Shown here: one piece after another, positions 35,270 through 50,839 of the stretch
Layout of the letters: every line of letters begins with the position of its first letter
Position numbering within the stretch: position 1 is the first letter of the stretch
From: an uncultured Schlesneria sp.
GTDB lineage: Bacteria > Planctomycetota > Planctomycetia > Planctomycetales > Planctomycetaceae
Length of the DNA: 64,000 nt
Assembly (NCBI GenBank): GCA_903840265.1
Contig: CAIMFH010000185.1
Span: 33,588-97,587, forward strand
Direction of reading: 5' to 3'
Made by a program: the position numbers and the translations under genes
Notes under the pieces: generated by a model
The model's input: only the letters and a program-made list of their open reading frames with translations
Database searches by the model: none
What the model was told of the DNA's origin: nothing

Positions 35270-35462
35270 GAACGACACCCCACAAATCGAGCGAGTCCTC
35301 CCAACGACTCGAAACTGCCTGACGAATCCGACAATCGGCGCTCTCGGCCCGAACGTCAACCTGGCGAACCCTGTCCTTGGGTTTGCGATCCCGAATCAGA
35401 TGAAATGCCCGTTGAAGATCACTCGCGCGGGAAACGCGCCGCAGCACAAAGAGACGACTGAT

Positions 35463-40037
<4,575 letters not shown>

Positions 40038-40047
40038 GAGGGAAGAG

Positions 40048-40085
40048 GTGGACCACGAATCTCACAAATAAGCACGAATAAGAAT
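40048..40085. repeat. Left flanking repeat of the GxxExxY gene
   Basis: GACCACGAATC and CACGAATAAG units lie in A-rich DNA right after gltB. They are imperfect inverted counterparts of the units at 40517-40560 on the other side of the GxxExxY gene. The paired repeats suggest that the gene and its flanks are a discrete inserted unit. Confidence 0.6.
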
Positions 40086-40124
40086 AAGAATAAAGTTGGG
40101 ACAAGACAGCAGTGAGAGGTTCCG

Positions 40125-40496
40125 ATGATCGTTTATGGCGAGGAGTCATACAAAATCATTGGAGCTTGCTTTGAGGTTTACAATCACATTAGGTGTGGGT
40201 TTGACGAACCGATCTATCAAGAATGCTTGGAGATCGAATTTCGATTGCGAGATTTACCGTGTGTGCCTCAGGTTAGTTTGCCGATCACGTACAAAGGTCA
40301 GCTGTTAGAGAAGTATTTCAAACCAGATTTCTGTTGCTACGAGAAGGTAATCTTGGAGATCAAATCGGTCTCGGCCTTGGACGAGGCACATCGCTCGCAA
40401 GTCCATAATTATCTGAAGGCAACCGGATTCAAGGTGGGTTTGTTAGTTAACTTTGGAGCGAGAAGAGAGCTAGAACACGAACGAATCGTCTATTGA
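40125..40496 (+). CDS. GxxExxY family protein
   Basis: A 123-residue GxxExxY protein; the name motif is GFDEPIY at residues 25-31. FKPDFCCYEKVILEIKSV carries the Asp and Glu-x-Lys of a PD-(D/E)XK nuclease-like fold, and a LxATGFKVGLLVNFG block closes the family pattern. The biochemical role is unknown. The sequence is less GC-rich than the flanking gltB and gltD, and both sides carry related repeats (ACCACGAA and TGTATTCCG units). Genes of this family are often seen between such repeats in planctomycete-like genomes. It lies between gltB and gltD, which is unusual for a compact glutamate synthase operon and points to insertion. Confidence 0.9.
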   Translation: MIVYGEESYKIIGACFEVYNHIRCGFDEPIYQECLEIEFRLRDLPCVPQVSLPITYKGQLLEKYFKPDFCCYEKVILEIKSVSALDEAHRSQVHNYLKATGFKVGLLVNFGARRELEHERIVY

Positions 40497-40516
40497 ATTT
40501 CTCTTGCAGGATTTCC

Positions 40517-40603
40517 TGTTTTGATTCGTGTGTATTGATTTTGATTCGTGGTCGAAATGTCTTCTTTCGTGTATTCCGTGTATTCCGTGTATTCCGTGGT
40601 TAA
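40517..40603. repeat. Right flanking repeat: GATTCGTG units and tandem TGTATTCCG
   Basis: TTTTGATTCGTG occurs twice (near 40520 and 40538), ending in GTGGTC, and is followed by three tandem copies of TGTATTCCG (about 40572-40598) ending in TGGTTA. The first part mirrors the left flank of the GxxExxY gene. The second is the family seen at 12852-12933. It lies in the leader of gltD and may affect its expression. Confidence 0.65.
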
Positions 40604-40623
40604 ATGTCTTTGGTAAAGATTCA

Positions 40624-42090
<1,467 letters not shown>

Positions 42091-42176
42091 TGCGGTGCGG
42101 TTGATTTCCGGCATCGGCTTGGGGTGGGGACTTCATCGTCAACGGTGAAGTCCGACGACATCGAGAGTTCATCAAC

Positions 42177-42641
42177 ATGAGAATTGCGCTCGGCTGCGAC
42201 CATGGTGGCTTTCCACTGAAGCGGCGAATCTTGGCTGTGATTCAGGCGGCTGGCCACGAAGTCGTTGATTGCGGCACCGATTCCAATTGCGCTGTCGATT
42301 ACCCCGACTACGCTGTGAAGGTCGGGCAGGTGATACTCGATAAACAAGCGGAACGCGGAGTCTTGCTCTGCGGAAGCGGCGTGGGGATCAGCGTTGCTGC
42401 GAACAAGATCCCTGGCATTCGAGCGGGCATCTGTCACGACACCTATTCGGCTCATCAAGGGGTCGAGCACGACGACATGAACGTCCTGTGTCTAGGGGCA
42501 CGGATCGTCGGTGAAGAGCTCGCCGTAGAACTCGTGCAAGCGTTTGTCAAAGCGCAGTTCACGAATGAAGAGCGACATGTGCGACGCCTGGGTAAGGTGT
42601 TGCAGATCGAACGCGACGCGCTGGACGGCAAGTTCTCGTAG
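42177..42641 (+). CDS. rpiB: Ribose-5-phosphate isomerase B
   Basis: A 154-residue RpiB, interconverting ribose 5-phosphate and ribulose 5-phosphate in the pentose phosphate pathway. The active-site residues are visible: GCDHGG (Asp8, His9), LLCGSGVGISVAANK with Cys65 as the catalytic base, and HDTYSAHQGVEHDDMN. The length is normal. It starts 86 bases after gltD on the same strand and may be read from the same transcript. It is functionally close to the phosphoketolase cluster 2 kb downstream, which uses pentose phosphates. Confidence 0.95.
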   Translation: MRIALGCDHGGFPLKRRILAVIQAAGHEVVDCGTDSNCAVDYPDYAVKVGQVILDKQAERGVLLCGSGVGISVAANKIPGIRAGICHDTYSAHQGVEHDDMNVLCLGARIVGEELAVELVQAFVKAQFTNEERHVRRLGKVLQIERDALDGKFS

Positions 42642-42716
42642 TAGAAGCGTTTTCAAAAGCGGCTGGCACTGAACTCGGTTGTTGATTGGCCACAAAGTCT
42701 GCGAGCCATCGAAGAT

Positions 42717-44036
42717 CTACTGACCGATCCGGTACAGGTGCGTATTCGTTCGCAGCAGCAGTGAATTCTCGAAGACAGCGGGTGAGGCCATGTGTTGGCC
42801 GTCGAGTTTGTTGCTCGCCAGTTCTTCGTATTGCTTGCCGGGGCGGATCACCGTGGTCTCGCCTTCCCGGTTACTGAAGTAGATCCGGCCCGCGGATGCC
42901 AGCGGCGATGCGGAGTAATTGCCGCCCAGGCGTTTCGTCCAGACGATTTCGCCGCTCACGGCATTGGCACACGTAGCGACACCCTGATCGGTCACAAAGT
43001 AGATTTCCTCGCCGACAACAACGGGCGAAGGCATTGTCGGGACCGATTTGAGGATCTTCCACGCGACATGGCTGCTGGTGACATCGCCTGCGCCATCCAT
43101 ACGAATAGCGATCAGTTGTGGCTGCATAAAGCCGGTACAGACGCAGACCAGATTATTCGCGATCACCGGTCGTGGTACATTCGAGAATCCATCGCCATAG
43201 CGAACGCGCCAGATTTCGTGTCCGTCGGCAGGATCGTAAGCAACAACCCATTGAGCACCCGGAATGATCACCTGGTTCTTGCCCGCGACTTCCACGAGTA
43301 GCGGCGTGCAATACGATTTGTGGAAGTCCCCGTTCTGCCCCGACATCTTGGGGCGATTCGTTTTCCACACTTGCTCGCCAGTGCGTTTGTTCAGTGCCGC
43401 GACATATTGCAAATCCGTTCCATCACAAGTGCAAATGACGAGATCTCCAAAGATCACAGGCGAACTTCCCGCGCCGACCGCATGCGATGACGGCAGTGTT
43501 TTCTTCCATTTGACGTCGCCGGTATAAGTGTCGAGGCACGCGGTTCCGAGCTCTCCGAAATGGCAGAGCAACAGATTCCCGTCCAGAACGGGCGTCGGCG
43601 AGGCATAGCTGTTCAAGTCGTGAATCGCTGGAGGATTGGGAATGTGCAGCAATTCAATGTCTGACAGCAGTTTGCCTGTTTTGATGTCGACGCTGACAGC
43701 TCTGAGCGAGACAGAGCCCAGCAAGCTCATCTGTTTCGCCAAGGGATCATTGGTCAGCTTTTCCCGCTGCACTTTTTCCAGCGCTTCGCCTGTGAGGGGG
43801 TCTTCGACGGCGGTCGTCATCCAGACGATGTCACCATCGAACACGGGCGAAGACCAGCCTCGACCTGGAATCGCAGTCTTCCAGCGGACATTCTCTGCCT
43901 CGCTCCAAGTCAGCGGCAGTTCTTTAGCATCGGTATGGCCTTGTCCATCGGGACCGCGAAACTGTCTCCATTCCGCTGCCAGACAGATCGCTGTCGTAAG
44001 GGCGAATGCAGATAGGAAATAAATGGCTCTGCTCAT
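42717..44036 (-). CDS. PQQ-repeat beta-propeller protein, secreted
   Basis: A 439-residue exported propeller protein. Its signal peptide is MSRAIYFLSAFALTTAICLA and its mature start AEWRQFRGPDGQGH, the same opening pattern as the lipoprotein at 14184-15506 but without a lipobox Cys. Repeated blades include GDVKWKKTL, GEQVWKTN, GHEIWRVRY and GEIVWTKRLGG. Function is unproven; it is probably periplasmic. It is divergent from the phosphoketolase gene and converges on rpiB. Met 44036 is chosen over 44066 because it begins the signal peptide directly. Confidence 0.86.
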   Translation of the reverse strand: MSRAIYFLSAFALTTAICLAAEWRQFRGPDGQGHTDAKELPLTWSEAENVRWKTAIPGRGWSSPVFDGDIVWMTTAVEDPLTGEALEKVQREKLTNDPLAKQMSLLGSVSLRAVSVDIKTGKLLSDIELLHIPNPPAIHDLNSYASPTPVLDGNLLLCHFGELGTACLDTYTGDVKWKKTLPSSHAVGAGSSPVIFGDLVICTCDGTDLQYVAALNKRTGEQVWKTNRPKMSGQNGDFHKSYCTPLLVEVAGKNQVIIPGAQWVVAYDPADGHEIWRVRYGDGFSNVPRPVIANNLVCVCTGFMQPQLIAIRMDGAGDVTSSHVAWKILKSVPTMPSPVVVGEEIYFVTDQGVATCANAVSGEIVWTKRLGGNYSASPLASAGRIYFSNREGETTVIRPGKQYEELASNKLDGQHMASPAVFENSLLLRTNTHLYRIGQ

Positions 44037-44263
44037 TGGTCGATTCTGCCCTGGGAATACGTTCAACCGTTAGCAACGAATTCTGCTGGAAATCAGCATT
44101 CGATTCGACACCAGCATATCTTAAAGCTGGCGACCTCTCTAACGTGCTGCATGGGCCACGCTCAAATCTGCGGTAAGTAACAGGCCTCTTGATGCGTCAT
44201 TTGCGGGATAACGAGCCAATCGACAGCACGCATGCAACGGATGAAAAACAAAGGAGTCTCAAG

Positions 44264-46702
44264 ATGACGTCAACTTCGCTCGATGCATCGCTGACATCAG
44301 AGGGGCCACTGTCGGCGATTGAGTTGAACAAGATGCATGCGTACTGGCGTGCTTCGAATTATCTGTCTGTCGGGCAGATCTATCTGTTTGACAATCCGTT
44401 GCTCAAGCAGCCTTTGGAACGCAAGCACATCAAGCCGCGGTTGCTTGGGCACTGGGGAACGACGCCCGGTCTGAACTTTCTGTATGTTCATTTGAATCGC
44501 ATCATCAAGCAACAAGACCTGGACATGATCTACGTCATTGGTCCGGGACACGGTGGACCGGCCCTGGTGGCTCAGGCGTATCTGGAAGGAACGTACAGCG
44601 AAGTCTATTCGTCGATCAGCCAGGACGAAGAGGGGATGAAGCGGCTGTTTACGCAGTTCAGCTTTCCGGGTGGGATTCCCAGTCACGTCGCTCCGGAAAC
44701 ACCGGGGTCGATTCATGAAGGGGGCGAATTGGGCTATTCGCTTTCCCATTCGTTTGGGGCGGCATTCGACAATCCCAACCTGATCGTGGCTTGCGTGGTC
44801 GGTGATGGCGAAGCAGAGACTGGTCCATTGGCGACGGGCTGGCATTCGAACAAGTTTCTCAATCCGGTGCGAGATGGAGCGGTGCTGCCGATCCTGCATC
44901 TGAACGGTTACAAGATCGCGAACCCCTGCTTTCTGGCCCGCATTCCGAAGCCCGAGTTGCAGAAGTTGTTTGAAGGGTATGGGTACAAGCCGTACTTCGT
45001 GGAAGGTCACGAACCGGAGCACATGCATCAGCAGTTGGCGTCGGCCTTCGATGCCGCGACTGCCGAGATCAAACAGATCTGGGAGGTGGCTCGCACGAAA
45101 GGATTCCAGGGACGACCCGCCTGGCCGATGATCATTTTCCGCAGTCCCAAGGGCTGGACCTGCCCGGCAGAGATCGACGGCAAAAAGGCGGAAGGTTATT
45201 GGCGAGCGCATCAGGTTCCGATGGGAAACATGGACAATCCTGAGCACGTGAAGATTCTTGAAAAGTGGATGAAGAGTTACCGTCCCGAGGAATTGTTTGA
45301 CAGCACCGGACGCCTGAATGCCGACATTGCTGAGTTGGCTCCGACTTCGCAACGACGGATGAGCGACAACCCTCACTCCAATGGAGGGTTGTTGCTGCGC
45401 GATCTGCATCTGCCCGATTTCCGTGAGTACGCCGTCGATGTTCCGAAACCAGGCGAGACATCTGCCGAAGCGACTCGCGTCATGGGGAAATTCCTGCGCG
45501 ATGTGATGAAGTTGAATCTGAAGCAAGAGAACTTTCGGCTCTTCAGTCCCGACGAAAACAATTCGAACCGCTGGCAGGACGTGCTGGAGGTCACGAATCG
45601 CTGCTATGTCGCTGAGATTCTTCCTGAGGACGACCACTTGTCACCCGATGGACGAGTGATGGAGGTTCTCAGCGAGCATCAATGTCAGGGGTGGCTGGAA
45701 GGTTACCTGTTAACAGGACGACACGGATTCTTTTCGTGCTATGAAGCCTTCATTCACATCATCGATTCGATGTTCAATCAGCATGCCAAGTGGTTAAAGG
45801 TCTGTCATCAGATCCCCTGGCGGCGACCGATCGCATCGCTCAACTATCTGTTGAGCTCGCACGTCTGGCGGCAAGATCACAATGGATTCACGCACCAGGA
45901 TCCGGGTTTCATGGATCATGTGGTGAATAAAAAAGCGGAGGTTGTTCGGGTCTATTTGCCGCCCGATGCGAACACGTTGCTCAGCGTGACCGATCACTGC
46001 TTGCGCAGCCGCAACTATGTCAACGTCGTGGTTGCGGGCAAGCAAATGGCTCCGAACTGGTTGACGATGGATGAGGCACTCAAGCATTGCGCGGCGGGAA
46101 TCAGCATCTGGGAATGGGCATCCAATGACAAAGGAAGCGAGCCCGATGTGGTGATGGCCTGTTGCGGTGACGTTCCCACCCTCGAAACTTTGGCGGCAGT
46201 TCAATTGCTTCGCGCGCAGGTTCCCGAACTTAAGATTCGAGTCATCAATGTTGTCGATTTGATGAAGCTGCAGCCGCCTAGCGAGCATCCGCATGGATTA
46301 CCCGACGACGAATACGATGCACTATTCACGATCGACAAGCCGATCATCTTTGCATTCCATGGCTATCCGACTCTGGTGCATCGACTGACGTATAAACGGC
46401 GTGGTCACAAGAACATGCACGTGCATGGGTACAAAGAGGAGGGGACGACGACGACTCCATTCGATATGACCGTGCTGAATGAGCTCGATCGATTTTCACT
46501 GATGAACGATGTGATCGATCGGGTTCCTAAGCTGGCATCACGAGCGGCCTACGCCAAGCAGGCAGTTCGTGACAAGTTACTGGAACATAAGCAATACATC
46601 ACACGCTATGGTGACGACATGCCCGAAATTGTGAATTGGAAATGGGGGCATGAGGATGCCACGCAACATGGCAGGACTTCGACAGGCGGCGACAACGTCT
46701 AG
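44264..46702 (+). CDS. xfp: Phosphoketolase (xylulose-5-/fructose-6-phosphate)
   Basis: An 812-residue thiamine-diphosphate phosphoketolase, which splits xylulose 5-phosphate or fructose 6-phosphate with phosphate into acetyl phosphate plus glyceraldehyde 3-phosphate or erythrose 4-phosphate. Family motifs are [35 protein letters not shown] and the diphosphate/metal site [21 protein letters not shown] long C-terminal phosphoketolase domain follows. ATG 44264 has AAGGAG seven bases upstream and is preferred over 44189. The acetate kinase gene follows after 27 bases, forming the classical pair. Confidence 0.95.
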   Translation: MTSTSLDASLTSEGPLSAIELNKMHAYWRASNYLSVGQIYLFDNPLLKQPLERKHIKPRLLGHWGTTPGLNFLYVHLNRIIKQQDLDMIYVIGPGHGGPALVAQAYLEGTYSEVYSSISQDEEGMKRLFTQFSFPGGIPSHVAPETPGSIHEGGELGYSLSHSFGAAFDNPNLIVACVVGDGEAETGPLATGWHSNKFLNPVRDGAVLPILHLNGYKIANPCFLARIPKPELQKLFEGYGYKPYFVEGHEPEHMHQQLASAFDAATAEIKQIWEVARTKGFQGRPAWPMIIFRSPKGWTCPAEIDGKKAEGYWRAHQVPMGNMDNPEHVKILEKWMKSYRPEELFDSTGRLNADIAELAPTSQRRMSDNPHSNGGLLLRDLHLPDFREYAVDVPKPGETSAEATRVMGKFLRDVMKLNLKQENFRLFSPDENNSNRWQDVLEVTNRCYVAEILPEDDHLSPDGRVMEVLSEHQCQGWLEGYLLTGRHGFFSCYEAFIHIIDSMFNQHAKWLKVCHQIPWRRPIASLNYLLSSHVWRQDHNGFTHQDPGFMDHVVNKKAEVVRVYLPPDANTLLSVTDHCLRSRNYVNVVVAGKQMAPNWLTMDEALKHCAAGISIWEWASNDKGSEPDVVMACCGDVPTLETLAAVQLLRAQVPELKIRVINVVDLMKLQPPSEHPHGLPDDEYDALFTIDKPIIFAFHGYPTLVHRLTYKRRGHKNMHVHGYKEEGTTTTPFDMTVLNELDRFSLMNDVIDRVPKLASRAAYAKQAVRDKLLEHKQYITRYGDDMPEIVNWKWGHEDATQHGRTSTGGDNV

Positions 46703-46729
46703 TCATTACTGATGCCCCAGGTGCTTGCC

Positions 46730-47923
46730 ATGTCAGATGCGTTCCTGATTCTCAATGCCGGTTCATCGAGTGTCAAGTTCTCGGTGTTCGCTGACGGCGA
46801 TTCCTTGCAGTTGCTGCTGCGAGGGCAAATTGAGTCGCTGCTGGCAGCGCCCCGCTTCACCATTGAAGATGCTCACGGCAAGAAAGTCGGTGAGAACAGT
46901 TGGCCTGCAGGTTCGAGCTTAACTCATGAACAGGCGATCGAGTATTTGTTTTCGTGGGGGCTGGAGCGACAGCTCGATGGACATCACCTCGTCGCTGCAG
47001 GGCATCGCGTGGTTCACGGGGGGCTGAAATTCCTGCAGCCGGTGCTGGCCGATGAAAGCGTAATCACCGAGCTCGAACTGCTCGCCCCGCTGGCACCCCT
47101 TCATCAGCCTCACAACATCGCGGCGATCCGTGCGGTGCAGCAACATGCACCGGGACTGCAGCAAGTCGCCTGCTTTGATACGTCGTTTCATCGAGGCCAG
47201 CCAACGGTTGCACAGACGTTTGCGATACCGCGATCGCTGACCGAATCCGGGGTGATCCGTTACGGCTTTCATGGGCTGTCGTTCGAATACATCGCGTCGA
47301 AGCTGCACGAGGTCGATCCGCGAGCGGCAACGGGACGTACGATTGTGGCTCATCTGGGCAACGGCGCCAGTCTGTGTGCGATGCGGGCCGGAGTGAGCAT
47401 TGCCACAACAATGGGGCTGACGCCACTCGACGGCTTGGCAATGGGAACTCGGTGTGGCGCGATTGATCCTGGCGCACTGCTGTACCTGATGAACAGTCGC
47501 GGGATGGACGCTCGATCACTGGAGCATCTGCTGTATTTTGAGTCCGGCTTGAAAGGGGTCTCTGGAATCTCCAGCGACATGCGAACGCTGTTAGCCATGG
47601 AGGCGACCAATGCGCATGCCGCTGAGGCGATTGAACTATTCGTCTATCGAGTCCAGCGCGAGGTCGGTTCACTCGCTGCGGCACTTGGCGGTGTGGATGC
47701 TGTGGTCCTGACGGGGGGCATTGGCGAGCACGCCGCACCGATCCGTGAACGCATTCTCAAAGGACTGAGTTGGCTGGGCGTCGACTATGAAGATCGCGGT
47801 GATCAGCAGGGAGTTCATTCGCTGTCAACGGCCTCCAGTCGTGTTTCCGCGTGGGTGATTCCGACGAACGAGGAATTGATGATTGCACAGCACACAAAGC
47901 GGCTGCTGCAGTCAGCGAGTTGA
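46730..47923 (+). CDS. ackA: Acetate kinase
   Basis: A 397-residue acetate kinase, which turns acetyl phosphate and ADP into acetate and ATP. Visible family motifs are LNAGSSSVKFSVF at the N-terminus, GHRVVHGG, HLGNGASLCA, TTMGLTPLDGLAMGTRCGAIDPG and LTGGIGEHA. The ATG at 46730 is chosen because it places LNAGSSS normally, with an ATG at 46712 as the in-frame alternative. It is 27 bases after phosphoketolase and no phosphotransacetylase gene is nearby, so acetyl phosphate is probably used for ATP here. Confidence 0.96.
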   Translation: MSDAFLILNAGSSSVKFSVFADGDSLQLLLRGQIESLLAAPRFTIEDAHGKKVGENSWPAGSSLTHEQAIEYLFSWGLERQLDGHHLVAAGHRVVHGGLKFLQPVLADESVITELELLAPLAPLHQPHNIAAIRAVQQHAPGLQQVACFDTSFHRGQPTVAQTFAIPRSLTESGVIRYGFHGLSFEYIASKLHEVDPRAATGRTIVAHLGNGASLCAMRAGVSIATTMGLTPLDGLAMGTRCGAIDPGALLYLMNSRGMDARSLEHLLYFESGLKGVSGISSDMRTLLAMEATNAHAAEAIELFVYRVQREVGSLAAALGGVDAVVLTGGIGEHAAPIRERILKGLSWLGVDYEDRGDQQGVHSLSTASSRVSAWVIPTNEELMIAQHTKRLLQSAS

Positions 47924-48016
47924 ACGGTCAGGGACGTGGTTGGCACGGTGGTAATTCCAGATCGATCGTGATCTGATAATTTACTTACCATTTGATCCGC
48001 CAACAGGAATCGTCCC

Positions 48017-50782
48017 ATGACTGCCGAATCCCAACGTTTAGACGCCGCTCGCGATGGGGTGGCTGCGTGGAAGAAGTGGGGACCGTATCTCAGCGAGCGG
48101 CAGTGGGGCACGGTTCGCGAAGACTACAGTGAGACGGGCAATGCCTGGGACTACTTCAGTCACGATCAGGCACGCTCGCGGGCGTATCGCTGGGGCGAAG
48201 ATGGCCTGGCTGGCGTCTCGGACCAGAAACAGTTGCTGTGCTTTGCTCTGGCACTCTGGAATGGAAACGACCCCATTCTGAAAGAGCGTCTGTTTGGACT
48301 GACGAACAGCGAGGGGAATCATGGCGAAGATGTGAAGGAGTACTACTTCTACCTCGATTCCACTCCGACGCACTCGTACATGAAGTACTTGTACAAGTAT
48401 CCTCAGCAAGCGTATCCCTACGAAGATCTGGTCCTGACCAATCGCGCACGCGGCCGGCAGGACATGGAGTACGAACTGCTCGACACGCAGGTCTTCAACG
48501 ACGATCGCTATTTCGATGTCGTTGTCGAATATGCGAAGGCGGATCCCGAAGACCTGCTGGTGCAGATCACGATTACCAATCGTGGTCCAGAGGTGGCGAC
48601 GTTGCAGGTGCTGCCAACGCTGTGGTTTCGCAACACGTGGTCATGGGGTGACAATAGCGATCGTCCTGTTTTGGAATGCGCGGCGCAAACGGACCAGATG
48701 GCCGTGGTCGCGGCGTCACATACCAAACTGGGGCAGAGATACTTCTACTGCGAAGGAAATCCAGCGCTGCTGTTCACGGAAAACGATACGAATAACTCGC
48801 GTTTATTTGGTGTCGAGAATGCCAGCCCGTATGTGAAGGACGGGATCAATAACTTCGTCGTCAATGGCCAGGCCGATGCCGTGAATCCGGTCAAGACCGG
48901 AACAAAAGTCGCTGCCGATTACGTGCTGTCTGTTCAGTCCGGCGAGTCCCAGACTCTGCGCCTGCGGCTGTGTGAAGTTCAGCCTGGGCTGGTCACCGCA
49001 AAGGGGAAGGGGAGCCGCTTTGGCGCTTCGTTCGATGACACCATTCAGGCGCGACGTTGCGAGGCGGACGAATTCTATTCTACTGTGATTCCGCAGTCTC
49101 TCGATGAAGACCAGCGTCGCGTGATGCGCCAGGCACTTGCCGGGATGCTCTGGTCCAAGCAGTTCTATTTTTACGACCTGAACAAGTGGCTGCTCGAACG
49201 TGGCTGCGATCCATTTCTGAAAGATCGAAAGCAGCCGACGCGAAATGGGGGCTGGCACCATATGTACAACGCCGACATCATCTCGATGCCGGATAAGTGG
49301 GAATACCCTTGGTATGCCGCGTGGGATCTGGCGTTTCATGTTGTCGCGTTGACGCTGGTCGATCCCGACTTCGGCAAGCAGCAGTTGGACTTGATGCTGC
49401 GCGAACACTACATGCATCCCAACGGTCAGATTCCCGCTTACGAATGGAATTTTGGGGACGTGAACCCGCCGGTGCATGCCTGGGCAACGATCTTCACATA
49501 TCGCCTGGAAAAGGCCCGGACAGGCAAGGGGGATAAACGTTGGCTGGAAGGCTGCTTCCAAAAACTGTTGCTGAACTTTACCTGGTGGGTAAATCGAAAA
49601 GATCGCGACGGCAAGAACGTTTTCGAAGGGGGATTCCTGGGACTCGACAACATTGGGGTGTTCGATCGCAGTGCGCCGCTGCCGACAGGCGGGCATCTCG
49701 AGCAGGCCGACGGCACGGCCTGGATGGCTTTGTACTGTCAGAATATGTTGGAAATCGCGAGTGAACTGGCGGCCGAGGATTCCGCGTACGCCGAGATGTC
49801 GATCAAGTTCATGCAGCACTTCCTGTGGATCGCGTCGTCCATGATCCACGCGGGCGGCGACACGGGTATGTGGGATGAAGAGGACGGATTTTTCTACGAT
49901 GTGCTTCAGTTGCCAGACGGGACATCGCAACGCCTGAAAGTTCGTTCCATGGTGGGTCTGCTGCCGCTCTGTGCGGCCACCGTGTTTGAGGGGAGTCTGG
50001 TGGGGCGATATCCCGAAGTCATCGAACGGTTCCGTAATTTTATGACTGCTCGGCCCGAGCTGTTGACGTTCATTCACGACTCGCGGATACCCGGTTATGT
50101 CAATCGTCGCCTCGCATCAATTTTAAATGAAGACAAGTTGCGACGCGTGTTAGCCAAGATGTTGGACGAGAACGAGTTCCTCAGCGCGTACGGGATTCGG
50201 TCGTTGTCGCGTTACCATGCGGACCATCCCTATGTCGTGAATGTGGGTGGTCAAGAGTACCGCGTTGAGTATCTGCCGGCGGAATCTGACAGCGGCATGT
50301 TTGGTGGCAACAGCAACTGGCGCGGCCCGATTTGGATGCCAGTCAATTCGCTGATCGTGCGAGCCCTGATGCAATACTACAGCTATTACGGCAATGAGTT
50401 TCAGGTCGAATGCCCGACCGGCTCGGGCCAGATGATGACGCTCTTTCAAATCGCCGAAGAGATCTCGCGACGGAACTCGCAGATGTTCCTGCGCGACGAA
50501 AACGGCCGCCGTCCCGTCTTTGGTGGTGCCGAAAAACTGCAGTCCGACCCGCATTGGCGCGACAATCTGTTGTTCTACGAGTATTTTCATGGTGACAACG
50601 GAGCGGGACTGGGTGCCAGTCATCAGACCGGTTGGACAGGGATCGTCGCACGGGCTCTGCATCTGTTCGCCACGGTAACACCAGAGCAAGTCTTGGCAAG
50701 CGGCAAAGAATCGTATGCGGACGCCATCGCCGCCAACGGCACTGCAGTGAAGGCTGACGCGGCGACTCACGCGGTCGTCTAA
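48017..50782 (+). CDS. GH63-like glucosidase (MGH1-like glycoside hydrolase)
   Basis: A 921-residue cytoplasmic-looking enzyme with an N-terminal beta-sandwich and a C-terminal (alpha/alpha)6 barrel of the GH63/mannosyl-oligosaccharide-glucosidase type. Segments include EDYSETGNAWDYFSHDQARSRAYRWGEDG near the N-terminus, WYAAWDLAFH, IPAYEWNFGDVNPPVHAW and SNWRGPIWMPVNSL, which carry likely catalytic acids. Relatives hydrolyse alpha-glucosides, including glucosylglycerate-like solutes. The exact substrate is not set by the sequence. It is 93 bases after ackA and 57 before the GH13 gene, so it probably belongs to the same carbohydrate operon. Confidence 0.87.
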   Translation: MTAESQRLDAARDGVAAWKKWGPYLSERQWGTVREDYSETGNAWDYFSHDQARSRAYRWGEDGLAGVSDQKQLLCFALALWNGNDPILKERLFGLTNSEGNHGEDVKEYYFYLDSTPTHSYMKYLYKYPQQAYPYEDLVLTNRARGRQDMEYELLDTQVFNDDRYFDVVVEYAKADPEDLLVQITITNRGPEVATLQVLPTLWFRNTWSWGDNSDRPVLECAAQTDQMAVVAASHTKLGQRYFYCEGNPALLFTENDTNNSRLFGVENASPYVKDGINNFVVNGQADAVNPVKTGTKVAADYVLSVQSGESQTLRLRLCEVQPGLVTAKGKGSRFGASFDDTIQARRCEADEFYSTVIPQSLDEDQRRVMRQALAGMLWSKQFYFYDLNKWLLERGCDPFLKDRKQPTRNGGWHHMYNADIISMPDKWEYPWYAAWDLAFHVVALTLVDPDFGKQQLDLMLREHYMHPNGQIPAYEWNFGDVNPPVHAWATIFTYRLEKARTGKGDKRWLEGCFQKLLLNFTWWVNRKDRDGKNVFEGGFLGLDNIGVFDRSAPLPTGGHLEQADGTAWMALYCQNMLEIASELAAEDSAYAEMSIKFMQHFLWIASSMIHAGGDTGMWDEEDGFFYDVLQLPDGTSQRLKVRSMVGLLPLCAATVFEGSLVGRYPEVIERFRNFMTARPELLTFIHDSRIPGYVNRRLASILNEDKLRRVLAKMLDENEFLSAYGIRSLSRYHADHPYVVNVGGQEYRVEYLPAESDSGMFGGNSNWRGPIWMPVNSLIVRALMQYYSYYGNEFQVECPTGSGQMMTLFQIAEEISRRNSQMFLRDENGRRPVFGGAEKLQSDPHWRDNLLFYEYFHGDNGAGLGASHQTGWTGIVARALHLFATVTPEQVLASGKESYADAIAANGTAVKADAATHAVV

Positions 50783-50839
50783 GCTCGACATCAGGGTTCG
50801 CTCTTCTATTCTCGTCAGGCTCAGGCAGATCGCGACATC

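Noticed and set aside
35202..35462. Extended N-terminus of glutamate synthase from 35202
   Set aside because: The 87 extra residues overlap the LysR gene and look nothing like GltB. ATG 35463 leaves a normal 33-residue propeptide before the catalytic Cys.
40528..40623. Extended N-terminus of gltD
   Set aside because: The extra residues (CIPCIPCIP) are translated from the tandem TGTATTCCG repeat. MGKPTGF at 40624 is the family start.
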